Assembly: GCA_012295275.1 (NCBI GenBank)
Contig: CM022675.1
Location: forward strand, 7,353,332-7,410,831
Source: Chrysomallon squamiferum
Lineage: Eukaryota > Mollusca > Gastropoda > Neomphalida > Peltospiridae
Direction of reading: 5' to 3'
Length of the DNA: 57,500 bases
The notes below the pieces were generated by a model, which was not told the origin of the DNA, did no database searches, and saw only the letters and a program-made list of their open reading frames with translations. The position numbers and the translations under genes are program-made. Shown here one piece after another: positions 34,985 to 47,897 of this stretch (positions are counted from its first letter, which is position 1; each line of letters begins with the position of its first letter).

Positions 34985-35265
34985 CAAATATTTCCTGGGT
35001 ATGCAGGCACGCGCCGTATGCCTGGGTGAAATTTCCCCCGCAGACGTTCGTTTGTGTACACGGTACACAACTCCGTTGTACCGTTAACTCTTTTTTTGCT
35101 TGAACAGAAGCGAAGAAAATTCGCAAAATCTTTGATACTTTTGCCTGGGGTATTGAACGCTGGAGCCACCTCGCGCTGGGGTCGGCATTTCCCGGGGGCT
35201 GTACTATTTTTAGACGCGTCTATCGATTATATCCTGTCCCAAGGGCGTAACCCCGTTGAATAGAG
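34985..35265. other. CpG-rich island of unknown function
   Basis: About 280 bp far more GC- and CpG-rich than its flanks, directly after the CT/poly-T tracts, containing ACGCG, CCGCAG, TTCCCGGGGG and GACGCGTC. A 69-codon + strand frame crosses it (35,054-35,263) but matches no family I know. It could be a regulatory element, a promoter or a decayed insertion. Confidence 0.5.
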
Positions 35266-35279
35266 TTGGTCGGAAGGAG

Positions 35280-35552
35280 TATACTGAACGCCTCAAGTGA
35301 AGCACATGTTCTTTTTTTTTTTTTTTTTTTTGTATATTCACAGTTCATGAAAAGTTTGCGCTCAGTTTTATTATAAAACGGAGAAAACGCGAAAAGTAGT
35401 TTACGAAAGAAAAAAATTTGCTGCAGTTTGTAGTAACGTGATGATGATGATAATGATATTGAGTTATGATTAAGATTATTTTGATGATGAATGATAATAA
35501 TACTGAAAGATAATCGTTATTTTGACGATAATAGTAATTATGATTATGATTA

Positions 35553-35606
<54 letters not shown>

Positions 35607-36010
35607 CATGTCTAAAATATTCGTCACTGTTATCAACATTATAATCATCATCATATTATTATTATTATTATTATTTTTTAGTTGTTGTTGTTATTGTTTC
35701 GTGCAGACAACAGGCTGTCTACACCCAGTGGCATGACGTCACATCCGGCCTTCTGCCTATCTAGAAGTTCATTTTCTTTTATACTTAATTTCTTTAGGAG
35801 TGCTCACGGAAAGGGGGGATAGGCTTCTACCCCGTTTTAAAGCCCTCTGTAGTTTTGACGACGTATTTGAATAATATTCATTTTGTAAATGAATGAATAA
35901 AAATAAATAAACAAACATGATATGTCTTCGTCAAAAAAATATATTCAAAGTGATGCAAGTGTGAATCTGTTAAGCAATATATTAATAAGAATTCACTTCA
36001 TTTCTTATTT

Positions 36011-36049
<39 letters not shown>

Positions 36050-36214
36050 TTATAACAGAGTTGATATCACGTGGGCCAGATGTTGACCACCTTTGTACCT
36101 GGAGAAAGAGCGACGGATAGATGGAGACAAAGGGAGAGATAAATAGAGAATGAGAGAACGAGAGGAAAGAGACGAAGAAATACAGAGATAGAGAGATAGA
36201 CAAAGAAACCGAAG

Positions 36215-36215
<1 letters not shown>
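35280..36215. other. intergenic with AAT/TTTA repeats and a CRE
   Basis: (AAT)n at 35,551-35,606, ATT at 35,655-35,673, TTTA at 36,009-36,050. A unique patch (35,700-35,860) carries a perfect CRE TGACGTCA at 35,734-35,741 followed directly by CATCCGG, an ETS-like core. Confidence 0.7.

Positions 36216-36216
<1 letters not shown>

Positions 36217-36296
<80 letters not shown>
36217..36296. repeat. (GA)n tract
   Basis: About 40 GA dinucleotides preceded by GA-rich degenerate sequence from 36,100. Confidence 0.97.
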
Positions 36297-36300
<4 letters not shown>

Positions 36301-36438
36301 CTAAAATTTTCTCAAGCTTGTCAAGCACTTCACTTCTACGTCCTTTTTATCTGTTTTAAATAGCAACCGTCTGCTTTTGACCTGTTTCCCCTAGATGATA
36401 TAAAAAAAAAAAAAAAATAAAAAAATAAAATAAAATAC

Positions 36439-36473
<35 letters not shown>

Positions 36474-36679
36474 GAAAAACCACCTGTTAAAACTCATGTA
36501 CATGTTTTTATTTCACATTTGAACGAGAAGTTACTACCTTTCACTAAAACTATCGATTCGGCAGTACGTCTGCTAGTTTGTTAACCCTTTCACCGCGGAA
36601 TGACAGAAATCGACGATGTTAGCATGAGTCAGCGCTGACACGCGGGAGGGAGGGGTTGTGGTGGTGGAAATCTTTCTTT

Positions 36680-36712
<33 letters not shown>

Positions 36713-36721
36713 GAAATAAAA

Positions 36722-36752
<31 letters not shown>

Positions 36753-37700
36753 ATTATTTCAAACACTATTTTTTTTTTTTAATTAATTTAATTTTTCTTT
36801 TAATTTTTTTTTAATTTTTTTTTTTTTAAAATATGAATAATTTGATTAAAATGTCTATTATTAGTACGCATGTCACTTTTCTAGGTCGTCTGATCTTAGC
36901 AAAACACGCCAAAGAAAAAACCGAAGATAAAGAACATCAAAAACGAATCACATAGTAATTTATTTTATATATCTTTTTGTAGTTGGATTCGCTTCGGCAA
37001 TCAGTCTGGATTATGAAAACGACCCATGAATTTAAGAAAAATAAATAAATAATCATAATAATATATTCATATAAATATCCAGTTACGATATTATATACTT
37101 TTATAGAACAATAAAGGACCATCAAAACGTTATGATACATTATTTGTTCATTTAATTGAAATTATTTTTTATTTAAAAGAGCATGACGTTTCGTTCTCTA
37201 TCTGTTAAAAATAAAAACACATCACATATTTAATATGTCTTTCTTACAAAAAAAACTAAAAAAAAAAAAAAAAAAACCTCTCACCAAAGGTTGCCCTTTG
37301 TTTTAGAATCATTTCAGTCATTTTGTTGTCGGAAGTACACGCTGGAAACAAATTTAATGAGAGAAGAAATAATATGCATGTGTAATTATTTATTTAATAA
37401 ATAAATCTTGTTAAAAATCACGTGACTTGGCCTGCGTGCACAAATGTCGAGTTGGCGGGTGGGGGGGGATAATAATAATAACCTTTGTAAGAAATTGTGA
37501 GAAGAGAGTGTTAAATGAAGCCGATGATATATTTTGTTCACGTCTGTCGCACATATTTGAGGCGTAATAAAATGAATAATCTAAACACATTGTCATTTCC
37601 GTCATAAACCGGCAGTGACGTTAATAATGCAGACGTATCTGCGTTGACAGGACCACAGCTTTTAATAAATGAAGGATGGGAACGGATAGGGTTATATGAA
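36297..37700. other. intergenic, with a GC patch near 36.6 kb
   Basis: The patch 36,545-36,665 contains the palindrome GTCAGCGCTGAC (36,628-36,639), overlapping TGAGTCAGC, a Maf/CNC-type half element. The rest is homopolymer and AT-rich DNA. Confidence 0.6.
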
Positions 37701-37702
37701 CT

Positions 37703-37887
37703 GACATACATATATACATACATACATACATACATACATACATACATACATACATACATACATACATACATACATACATACATACAGGCATATCGGCATA
37801 CAAACATAAATATATAGATACATGCATACAGACATACCAAATGCATATACTAAATAAATACATTCGCATGTAAATATTATATACATA

Positions 37888-37971
<84 letters not shown>

Positions 37972-38005
37972 TACAAACACACACAAAACACACACACACA
38001 CATAC
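37703..38005. repeat. CATA, (TA)n and CA microsatellites
   Basis: (ACAT)n about 37,703-37,786, (TA)n 37,893-37,960, CA-rich to about 38,003. Confidence 0.97.
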
Positions 38006-41000
38006 ATAAAACATTCATGTCAGCTCAAATAATTTAAACATTACGTTGCCGGTGGTCATTCCCGTAAAGTTTACATACAAAAATGGATCGTAAGACATTA
38101 AATCTAAAAAAATGTGAACTAAATACAATGCTCTATTAACATCTTTGGTGTCTATCACAAACTTTCATTCATTCACTGACAACATCATCTGAGGGAATGA
38201 CGTCACTATTATGGTAGGGCCTATTTATAACATGCTTCTTTTTTTTATATAAAACAAATAACAAAAAATACTCTTCATTTTACAGTCATTCGTTCAAAAT
38301 AAGTAAAGTATTTTTCGTATTGTTCTTGCTTATAATTATGTATGGTGAATAATTATTATAAACAATTGATGGTTAAATATATATATTATGAAGGCAATGG
38401 CAGTATAAGTGGACGTAACAGATTTCAATGAAAAACAGTTAAAAAAGAAAACTCCGTATATTACTTTTGTACTTGTCAGTGCGCTTATTTTACATGCATA
38501 AGTTTAGTTTAGCAAAATGAGGTGACAGTCCATGACAGATGTTTTGTTCTTAGATTTTCTTACAGTAATCTTCACGCTTTCTAGACAATGACCCAATTAC
38601 ACGATAATAGTCTTATACAGACGACATGCGTTGACAGCAATTTCTCTTCTTTGTTTTAACTTTTTTCAAATCTTTTTTTGTCTGTTATGTGAAGTTTTTA
38701 TTTTACCCATTCAAACCCACCCCCACAAAAAAGACAAAATAATAAGAAGAATTAAAAAAAAAAAAAAAATAAAAAAAAAAAATAAAGAGAAGATTTTTAT
38801 CTCTTGATATCTGACTACCTTTGCGTGAATCTGTGATGCGTAACATTTTTTTTTTTTTCAGTCTATTTCGTTTTTGGTTCTTCTTTCTTCTTTTTTTCTT
38901 TATTATTTTCTTCTTTTTTTTTTTTTCTTCTATCGTCTTCTTCTATTTCAATTTTTACACCGTTCCTTTTAATTTTTACAGAATATGCATTTATGCGTGC
39001 AAGAAAAACTCACAAAACAGGTATATTTACGTGGCGGTTTTATGATTTGTACGTAACTAAGTAGACAGGTAAAACTGCAGAATAAAAGATACGTTACTGG
39101 TTCATAAGGACAAAAAAAAAAAAAAAAAAAAACGGATAATCTGTTCTTAATTACTGTAGGTTTAAAGATAATAATGACTTTATCAAAAGAGTTTTCATGA
39201 CAGCTTTTGGCAATGGATGGAGGTTGATAAAACAAGTTAACAAGTTAATGACGAGTTGTGTTTTTAAAAGCCATTAATAAAAAATACAAACAAAAAAAAA
39301 GAAAAAAAAATAAATACAAAAATAAATACAAAAAAAAATAAATATATATATATAATATATTTGGTTTTTTAATTATTCGTATGTTAGCGTTTTTTTTTTT
39401 TTTTAAATTTTTTTTTTTTTTTTTTTTCTGGGTGTATTTCCTCCATGCATTTCTGAAATAACGTAAAAGTTTAACAGACTGGCCAAACAATTTTTATACC
39501 TTTGCATTTAACCTTCTTAAAAGTGATATGAATAAGTGTAATATCAAACGCGGCAATATCTATCAACGATATGACGTCATTTAGTCTCAACGAATCTACT
39601 GACAGAATTATTTCCATAGTGATTAATATTATAATGTGAAACTTATTTATTTGATTGAATATTATTCGTTGTGTATATGTTATGCTTCACATAAATACTT
39701 TAAAATTCTTTTAAAAGTGAAATACAGGATATAATAAAATATATCATATAGCTGGCTATTGTAACCTATATCAAACTCAACGCTAATTTTCTATCCTATC
39801 CTGAATGACTAAATAAATAAATGAATGACCGAATGACTACTATTACTATTACTACGACTGCTACTACTACTACCACTATATATGTCTTTCAATATACACA
39901 TATATTATACAATTATAATTATGAAAAAATATAATCTAGTTAATTATATATTTTATTAAACTAAATCCAGACACACCCATGAAAATTCTAACTCTCAGGG
40001 TATATATTTACGTCTGTGCATGTATCAAATTATTAAATGTGTAATTATTTTAATTTTAAAATGAGACCACACATGCAAATTTTTTGAGATCGGGCGTTTC
40101 CGTTTTTGCTCGACTGGTTTTGAAAAGACTGGTAATACCTCGGACTGGAAAGGAACTTGTTAAAATGTTCATATGAAATTTGACTTTTGTTGATTATATT
40201 GAGATGAGATTAATTTATTAAATTTTATATAAATACTGATAATTAACAATTAAAAAAAAAAAAAATTTAAGAAAATAAATTAATAATTTAATAATTAAAA
40301 TAAAATAAAATATTAACAAACAAAACAATGCAAAAATAAATATATATATATATTAAAAAAGGATATAATAATAATAAATTTATTTAAACTTTATTTTTTT
40401 AAAGTAAGTAAGAAAAATAAAACAAATTTCTTTAAAATAAAAGTCAATCCGTTTAACGTAATATTTATTTTTTTGCACATAATTCATCAGCTGAGCGTAT
40501 ATTATACATTAACAATCGACCAATTGTTTATTATTTTTTTTTTAGTATTTTTATAAATAATTATATGTAATTATTTTAGTGAGTTTTCATGAGAAAATAT
40601 CTGGCTTGCCAATTGAACGTATGGCAGAAAATTCAGTCGGTTTCAACCCAGAATAATAATTTATATTACTGACATTGATGATATCGCTGTTGTGGTATGT
40701 TTATCATTTAATAGTTAGATAGTCATGTTTCAATATTTGTCTCTTTTTCATAAAAAAAAAAAATAAATAATAAAAAATAATAAATAAATAAACATAATAA
40801 AAAGTAAAATAAATGATAATAATTGTCACTCTGATGTATATATCTCTGTCTCAGGTAGGTTATTACCCAACTTGGTTTGGCTCTAGGGTTATCCGATATA
40901 GGTTCTATGTATGTTTATATATATATATATATATATTGTTCAATAGAAACACAACAAACACAAGACACTATTAAAACTGTATTAGCACATGCTACGAACA

Positions 41001-41040
41001 TTCAATATAAGGGCTGTACATGCAGAACAGCAAATATATA
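38006..41040. other. intergenic AT-rich DNA
   Basis: Homopolymers and T-rich tracts at 38,755-38,935 and 39,290-39,430. Perfect CREs at 38,198-38,205 and 39,572-39,579 (the latter inside the 10-bp palindrome ATGACGTCAT). No gene seen. Confidence 0.7.
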
Positions 41041-41049
41041 TATATAAGC

Positions 41050-41310
41050 AGTTATCCAGATCCAGCCTGAACTCTTACAGTGCGTTCAGTGGACAGTGAC
41101 AGTTCCCCCGGAATCGTTCCACAGTTCTCCTCGTTATTTGTCAACGCGGTTCGAACCTTACAGCTGGACGACTATCGCCAAATCCTTCTGCGAAACAATA
41201 GCCCGCAACACCTATTACCCCAGAGGCGATAATGAATCCGGCTTGTCCCGACACGCCTATGGCCCCTCACACCCCCTGCCCAGGAAAATTCAAGTCTTTT
41301 TGTGAATTCG
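41050..41310. other. CpG-rich island upstream of the 42.5-kb promoter
   Basis: About 260 bp of balanced base composition in AT-rich DNA. A 69-codon + frame (41,096-41,305) exists but has no recognisable domain. It also contains the palindrome GGTTCGAACC (41,148-41,157). Confidence 0.45.
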
Positions 41311-41739
41311 GTGGACAAAAAAGAGAAAGATTAGAACATTCTTCTGTCACAACAACAATAATAACAGTAAGAAGAAGAAGAAGAAGACGAAGAAGAAAAT
41401 AAAATAAATCATCCAAAATAATCAGTTCTCTACCAAAATGACAAAAATAATTTCATATTAATAATATCAACAACATATAACAAACAAATTTCACTTTATA
41501 ACTTTATTAAATGTTATTTATATAAATATATATATATAAAAATGACATTTTGTTTGAAATAAATTATCGATTTAGAAAAAAAAAAAATTTTATTACACTT
41601 TTTTATTTTTTGTTATTATTATTTTTTTTTTTTTAAAGTAAAACATCGTTGAATATTTTATATCATATAAATATCTTTTCTTACAACATTAATTATATTT
41701 ACTGCGAATCTATAATTATAAATAATATTCGTAAAAAAC

Positions 41740-42110
41740 TATTCCGAGGTGAGCAGACGTCACAAAATACATTCGCGGTTTTTCTGTCCCTCAGTATACC
41801 GTTATGTATCGTAAGAGCCGTCAGCTGTTAGATGGTCGTTGTATTTATGCGGGATGGGCGATCCAAAGCTCACACTGCCTGCTAGCTTTTACCCTGCCAC
41901 GGATAAACACAGAAAATCGATACAAAGTCTTTATCCCCCGCGTGACAAATTATTTATAGGGTCGCTGTATGCAGCAACGCTAATGAATGCCCGACCCTGG
42001 CTGGTTTCTTGGACGGGTTCCAAGTACCACCGCCGGGCAGGCCAGAACAGTCGAACGAAAAACTGCGAGAGGGGGGACAGGTTTTAATTATTAACATTTG
42101 TAAACAGCTT
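41740..42110. other. second CpG-rich island
   Basis: GC-rich unique DNA separated from the promoter island by about 150 bp of AT-rich sequence. An 82-codon + frame (41,839-42,087) has no recognisable family. Confidence 0.45.
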
Positions 42111-42249
42111 TACTTTATGCTTTCACGTCTATTTTTCCCTCTGGGTCGAACGTTTTTTCATAGTACACTGTGTTGTTTGAGTGAGAGAAAGATGAACGAA
42201 TACTGTGAATTGAGAGTGATGATGAATTAAAAGACGGACCGTTAAGTTA

Positions 42250-42470
42250 GACTGAAACCCCTCGGTGTGCGCGAGCCGCCTGGCTTTGTTATTTGTACAG
42301 TAGAGGCACGAATAAACAGCCACGCCCTCCAGGGGAAAATACGTCACTGCCAGGTTTCGCTACCCACGTGAACCCGTGGAAAAATCGCATTCACGTGGGT
42401 CGGCTGCCCAATCAGGGAGGGACAGGCGCGCGTGACGCAGATAGACAGCGAGCCTTATTTGGAAATCTAC
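42250..42470 (+). promoter_or_regulatory. promoter-like island with E-boxes, CCAAT and CArG box
   Basis: Within 220 bp: KLF-like CCACGCCC (about 42,320), a perfect inverted pair CCCACGTGAA (42,363-42,372) / TTCACGTGGG (42,390-42,399) each with CACGTG, CCAAT (42,408-42,412), GCGTGACGCA, and a consensus SRF CArG box CCTTATTTGG (42,453-42,462). No TATA box at a standard position. Motif identities are by consensus only. Confidence 0.5.
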
Positions 42471-42553
42471 CCACACGCCCCCACCCAGCGCATTCGCCAG
42501 GGACAAGAAAGCACACGGAGTCCCACAGAACCTCGACTTTGGTTGTAATTTAG
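42470..42553 (+). other. probable non-coding first exon ending in a strong donor
   Basis: GC-rich sequence stops sharply at TTTAG|GTAAGTG, a near-consensus donor, after which the DNA becomes AT-rich. Frames crossing it stop just before the donor, so it is best read as 5' UTR. The upstream limit is unknown. An AAATGGCGG (YY1-like) site lies at 42,713-42,721 in the presumed intron. Confidence 0.4.
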
Positions 42554-42849
42554 GTAAGTGAATTGTACTTATGTTGATATGAGTGGGTGGATACATTTTT
42601 ACAATAAACAGTACGGCTCAGTTTCATCTATTAACATTTGGTCAGTCCATACCAGTTGGTGTTGACCAGGCCCTGGGGTCAGGCTGTACAAATGAATGTT
42701 GGCGACATTTCTAAATGGCGGTGAGGCAAAGCCACTTCAACTTAACCGCAGATAGAATTATGATTAACAGATAATAACTCGAAATATTGTAAAATATCTG
42801 CTACGTTCAATGTATATATGTTTGTTTATGTTGATAAAAAAACGAAAGC

Positions 42850-42883
<34 letters not shown>

Positions 42884-44230
42884 CCCCGTTGAGCGGAAAC
42901 CTACTTCGTTGCGCTGCATTTGTACAGATAGATGAACAGGGCGCCCTAACCTAGAACAGTGAAAATTATAAAGCTGCCGTCGTGCTAGGCGATCAAAACG
43001 TAATATACTTGCGTTCCCGTTGTTGACGTTTTTATTTAGATTCGGTAAAACCATTTAAAATCGCCCATTCACTTCTTTTCACCCGGAAGTGAATTTAGCT
43101 TGATCATGTTTACTCTTTTATTATAACGTGTAACGTGATGTCGTCTGCTAGTCACTTCTCTTAAAGGCACAGTATCGAAATAATTGAACGAGTTTTTATT
43201 TTTCTTAAACATTTTAGAGTATAATATATATATTTAAAATATATGTTTTTTACTGCAATTAATATAATATTTAAAAACAATTTTTGTTTATATAAGCAAA
43301 ATGGATTGTTTAATTTTAATTTTAATTTTTTTGCTGAAACAAAAATAATTAAGGCTATTATATTGATTTCATTTTATGGATTTTTAAAACTTTATTGCTA
43401 TTTAAATAATTTATAAAGCAGTGTATTTATAAATAATAAAAGGAGTTTATCCTAAAATCTAAGAAATAATTTTCACTGGCAATAATTTTTTAAGTTTATG
43501 AAGGATAGGCAGACTGGCTTTTTATTATTATAATTTTTTTTAATATTTTTTTTTATGTAATATATTATAATAAATATAAGCAAATGTCAGGCATTTTTTT
43601 TATGCCCATGAACAAAACATATGTACTGTTTATTCATATATTGATTTTTACATTAAAAAAAGTTATTTTTTTATTTCATGGTGATAATGTTTGTAAATTA
43701 CTATGTGCAAGAATACTGTACTTAAGTACATACAAGTCTGTTTGAATAATTACTGCACGGATGGTTAAATTTTTCTTATGTGTGTATGTATACAGTTTAT
43801 ACTACATATGTAACTGTTATTATTTATTTAAAATATTTTTTATTTTATAATGCTTGAGAGTAGTTAATTTGCTTTTCTTTATCAGAAAGAGTTCTGTTAA
43901 ATATACAAATACGACAACAAACTACTACTACTACATCTGCTACTACTATTATTACTGGTACTATTAGTATTACATTCTATCCAAAATGCTTGGGACTCAA
44001 CGTGTTTTGAAATTTGGAATATAATGACATAGCCTAAGAATAAGGTCTTAATACAGATTCCATTTGTATTTTATATACATTAAATACAAACAGTAGGATT
44101 TAATATTTTAAATAATTTTGTGTAAATTAAAATCTGTGCATGCAACACTTTCTGAAACTTGTAAGACATCACTGTTTCTGCTGATTGGAAAAGGGATGAA
44201 TTTGATATAAGGGATCCTGAACCTTTACTA
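42554..44230. other. AT-rich DNA after the presumed first exon
   Basis: A GC-moderate part to about 43,180 (including poly-T 42,852-42,883), then AT-rich filler. No coding exon recognised. Confidence 0.6.
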
Positions 44231-44287
44231 CTAATAAATGCTACAACTAATATTACTACTATAGCTTCTATTAATTACTACTGTTAC

Positions 44288-44545
44288 CTGTGGAAAAATT
44301 ATTAAACTAATAAAAACAGCAAGAACACAACAAACAACAAACAGTAGTAAGAACAACAACCATCTCCATAAATCAGACAAACCAAAATCTTGTGGGTTTT
44401 TATAAAAAAAATTATAACGTTTCTGAATATTTATTATAAATTCATGGTTTGCAGACCAGTTTAATTTTTTTCTTTGTTTCCTACCCGGTCCATTAAATCT
44501 GTGTGTTGTGGTCACTTGTTGGTGAAAGGGCTGGGCTGGCAGCAT
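44288..44545 (-). CDS. candidate exon of a single-pass membrane protein
   Basis: Minus-strand frame of 86 codons from an ATG to CAG|GTAACA, a fair donor, in phase 0. Without splicing it would run on to 104 codons. The N-terminal half is polar and basic (GPGRKQRKKLNW), followed by YKNPQDFGLSDLWRW and a long hydrophobic segment (about residues 62-84: LLFLLLFVVCC...). This layout suits a type II or signal-anchored protein. An in-frame TGA lies 10 codons upstream of the ATG. I recognise no family, and no second exon was found, so this could still be chance. Confidence 0.3.
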
Positions 44546-44609
44546 TGATGAAACTGTAACAGCTGCCTTGTTTCAAACCCAGTAGCCTTTCTGTCCCTAG
44601 TCAACAAAG

Positions 44610-45030
44610 ACATTTACTTTAGCCTTTCCTGAAGCAAAGTATATAAAATGTATGTTTTTTAGAACAGGATAACATTTTTTATTTTTCTTTAAAACCAGTG
44701 TGTTTTATACAACAAAGTAAATTTTTATTTTATTTTAAACCATGCTGTAGCCTTTGCCAAAACAAAGTGCATAAATGTGCGTTTTATATACGTTTGAATA
44801 CATTTTGGTTTTATTTCAAACCATGCAATTGCCTTTCCCTAAACAAATTGTATAAATGTGCGTTTTATACAACAGAAACAATTTTTTTATATTTTGAACC
44901 GTGCTATATATATAGCCTTTCCCAAAACAAATTGTATAAATATGCGTTTTATACAACAGAAACAATTTAAAAAAAAAAATTTGAACCATGCTATATAGCC
45001 AATCCCAAATTAAATAGTATAAATTTTATT
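44610..45030 (+). repeat. tandem repeat of about 80-90 bp, four to five diverged units
   Basis: GCCTTTCCC...AAACAAATTGTATAAATGTGCGTTTTATACAACA recurs in outline at about 44,620, 44,751, 44,831, 44,917 and 44,998. Confidence 0.85.
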
Positions 45031-45802
45031 TTAAACTGCGAAGTATAAATATTTCTTTCCAAATTGTTTCTGATGCTATAGTTTTATTAAATAATATATA
45101 TATATATATATTTAACCCCGCAGCAGTTTATAAATACCCCAAAAAGATGAAGCTATATCTCATAAAATACATTTTGGATGCTCTGAGGAAAAAATACTAC
45201 TACATTTTGAAATAAATTCAGCTCAAATATATTCATTTTATTGTATTTTTTGGGGAAAATATTTTATGAAAAAAATGTTTTTATAAATGTATTTGTGTGC
45301 ATAAAAAATAACAAGGACTTAGGTACATTTTTCAAAATGGTTTGAAAAAAAAAAAAAAAAAAGACAAAAAAAAAATTAGCATAATGACATCTGTGTACAT
45401 GCATAAAACTTCATTCAAATTACTGAGTAAAAAAAAGTCAAGCTGTGAAATAACATGGGTTTGTTTTTAAGAGGATTATCGCTAGTAAAATGTGATTATA
45501 CACACAAGAATGCTACATATTATTTACTTAATCAGTTTAATCTGGTTAATAAAATGCATGAGAGTATCTTTTTAACCATGTTACATGTAGCAGAACAAAC
45601 AATTAAGAAAACCCTTTAAGAAATGATTGCAGACTCAGTCTTTTCGAGCTTTTGCTCTGACGGTAAAAAGAGTGTTGCAGAAGATATAGTAGGATTATTT
45701 TGTGTTTTTGAGTTAAAAACAAAAACAACAACTCCCAACAAATTATTAAAAGTAAAATAAATAATTAATGTAATCCCCCAAATATTGTTTTCTGTTTTTT
45801 CC

Positions 45803-45833
<31 letters not shown>

Positions 45834-46057
45834 TATATTCTCTCCCACTTACTGGTTCTTTTTATTTTCTCTCCTGCATTTGTAGAAGGAAAGTTTAAGT
45901 TAATTTTGAAACATCATTACTGCTGGTATGTTAAATGGTTAGGTAGTCTCTTTAACTTAAAAAAAAAAAAAAAAAAAAAAAAAATAAGAGAGAGAGCCAG
46001 GGGAATGTAAAAGGTGGTGGGTGAAAATAGCTTCTGTGTTTATCTTCATGCATTTAA
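45031..46057. other. AT-rich DNA
   Basis: TA runs near 45,095 and 45,821, poly-A near 45,345 and 45,960. No gene seen. Confidence 0.7.
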
Positions 46058-46059
46058 AA

Positions 46060-46118
<59 letters not shown>

Positions 46119-46880
46119 ATATATATATATATATAAAAAAACAACAACAAAGTAAACCACCTTATTCCACTGTACATATTGCTGCCAAAATGTGCACCAA
46201 TGTGTTTTTTTTTTTTTTTTTTTTAAATTCTTTCTCCTGTTTTTCTGATGGTATAGTTTCCTATTTAAATAGATTATTAGATATTTGAAAATAATACTTT
46301 AAGTTTGTTTTAAATATATTTAATTAAATTTTTTTGTTTTTTTTATTTTATTATAAAATTATTTGCCTGTTAACAAAAACTAAAATCGTTGCTTTTTTTT
46401 TTTAGAAATATATTTATTTTATGATGTTTTATTTATATCTGTGTGTGCGTGTGTGCATGCATGCAGATTTTGTTGTCTATTAATAGAAGCTGAAAAAGAT
46501 GTTCTTAACAGTGTGCATCTTAGGGAGTTTTTTTTTTCAGCTGTTCAGTTATTTAGATTTATTTTTTTTTGTTTATATTTTTTTTTTTATTTTAGAAAGT
46601 AAAACTTAGTTTGAAGTACAGTTATTTTAAGATGTTTTATTTTTATTTTTTGTGTGGGCAGATTTTTTTTTTTTTTTTTTTTTTTTACCTCTTAAAGGAA
46701 AAGCATCTTAAAAACCTTACATCTTGACTGTTTTAGTTCAATGACTTTTATTTCTTCTTTTATAAATTGTTTTTATAAAGATAGTCATTTTGAAATACAG
46801 TTATTTTATTATGTTCTATTTATTTTTATTTTTTGTGTGAATTAATGCATTTTAATACAAACTAAATATAAATTTATCTT
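46058..46880. repeat. (AAAT)n and a 180-200 bp degenerate tandem repeat
   Basis: AAAT run 46,058-46,120, then T-rich units sharing ACAGTTATTTTAAGATGTTT and TTTTTTGTGTG at about 46,410, 46,610 and 46,790. Confidence 0.75.
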
Positions 46881-47425
46881 AAGTAACATCTATGTGGTTG
46901 TCAGATTATATATATTTTTATATACTTACTTTATGGGTTGGATACTTATTTTATTATGATTATTATTTTTTTTTTTCTCAAAATAAGATTCTATTGCCTT
47001 TTTAAAACAAAAACACAAAATTAAATTTTAAAACAGTATATTTTAGGTTTAGTTGTCAAACTGTATAGATTTTAAAAACAATACTTAATATTTAAATTAC
47101 TTTGTCTCTTAAATGATGTATTATGTGTGTATATATATATATTATGTGAATTTTGCAAAGGGCCACTGCTTGGCTGCAATTAATTTTCTGTCCCGAATGA
47201 TGTCATTAAACATGCACATATGAATACTTGCAGTAACATTCTTATATAAAAACTTAACCCAGATTGCAGAAATTCTTTTGTGTATGTTGATGGAGAAAGA
47301 GAAAGAGAGAGAGATAATCTCTTTAACTGAAAATGATTAGTTCACTGAATGAATAATGCTGGTTTCATCTCTATCCTTAACCACATATGTGTACCTTTGC
47401 ACTGAAAGTTTAAACCTAAACTAAC
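46881..47425. other. AT-rich unique DNA
   Basis: Nothing recognised apart from a short GA run near 47,295. Confidence 0.6.
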
Positions 47426-47897
47426 TACCATATTTATTCATGTATAACATCAACCATTTTTTTCCAAAGGGCTTCAGGCTTCATAAATGAGATGGGTGCA
47501 TATCATATGCATGAACTAAATGTTACCCTTTTTTTCCATATGGTTTTTGACTCTGAAATTAGGGATGTATATTACATATGTAAATTAAATGCTATCCTCC
47601 TTTCTCCAGCCAAGTGCCTGGCATTACAATGGAACTGTTGTCTTGGTAGTTAAGTTAGTAGCATTCCTAAACCATGGGTATCCAGTGTCTTTCTGGACAT
47701 TTCTGCTTTCACACATGTGTTTCTGTGAGGACATGTCTTAGCAATTAGCATGTCTGATTACCTGAAATGATGCTAAGGAAAAAATAAAATGATTGCATAT
47801 TATACATAAACAATACTTTTTTTTTTTTTTCGAATTGCTCAATAACTGGGGATATATGTTATGCATAAGTGTGTGTTGTATGTGAATATATACGGTA
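47426..47897. mobile_element. non-autonomous DNA transposon with TIRs
   Basis: Left end TACCATATTTATTCATGTAT and the reverse complement of the right end, TACCGTATATATTCACATAC, form terminal inverted repeats of about 30 bp, 472 bp apart. TA at each outer edge is a possible target-site duplication. No transposase frame. Inside, A/T-rich blocks separate degenerate CATATTA-type motifs. Confidence 0.7.

Noticed and set aside
35054-35263. 69-codon + strand frame in the CpG-rich island
   Set aside because: No domain, no splice or promoter context, and open frames are expected in GC-rich DNA of this length.
41148-41157. GGTTCGAACC, a tRNA B-box-like palindrome
   Set aside because: No A box at a proper distance on either strand and no cloverleaf around it.
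42293-42553. 86-codon + strand frame over the promoter island
   Set aside because: Composition and motifs fit promoter and 5' UTR; the stop lies just before the donor and no family is recognised.
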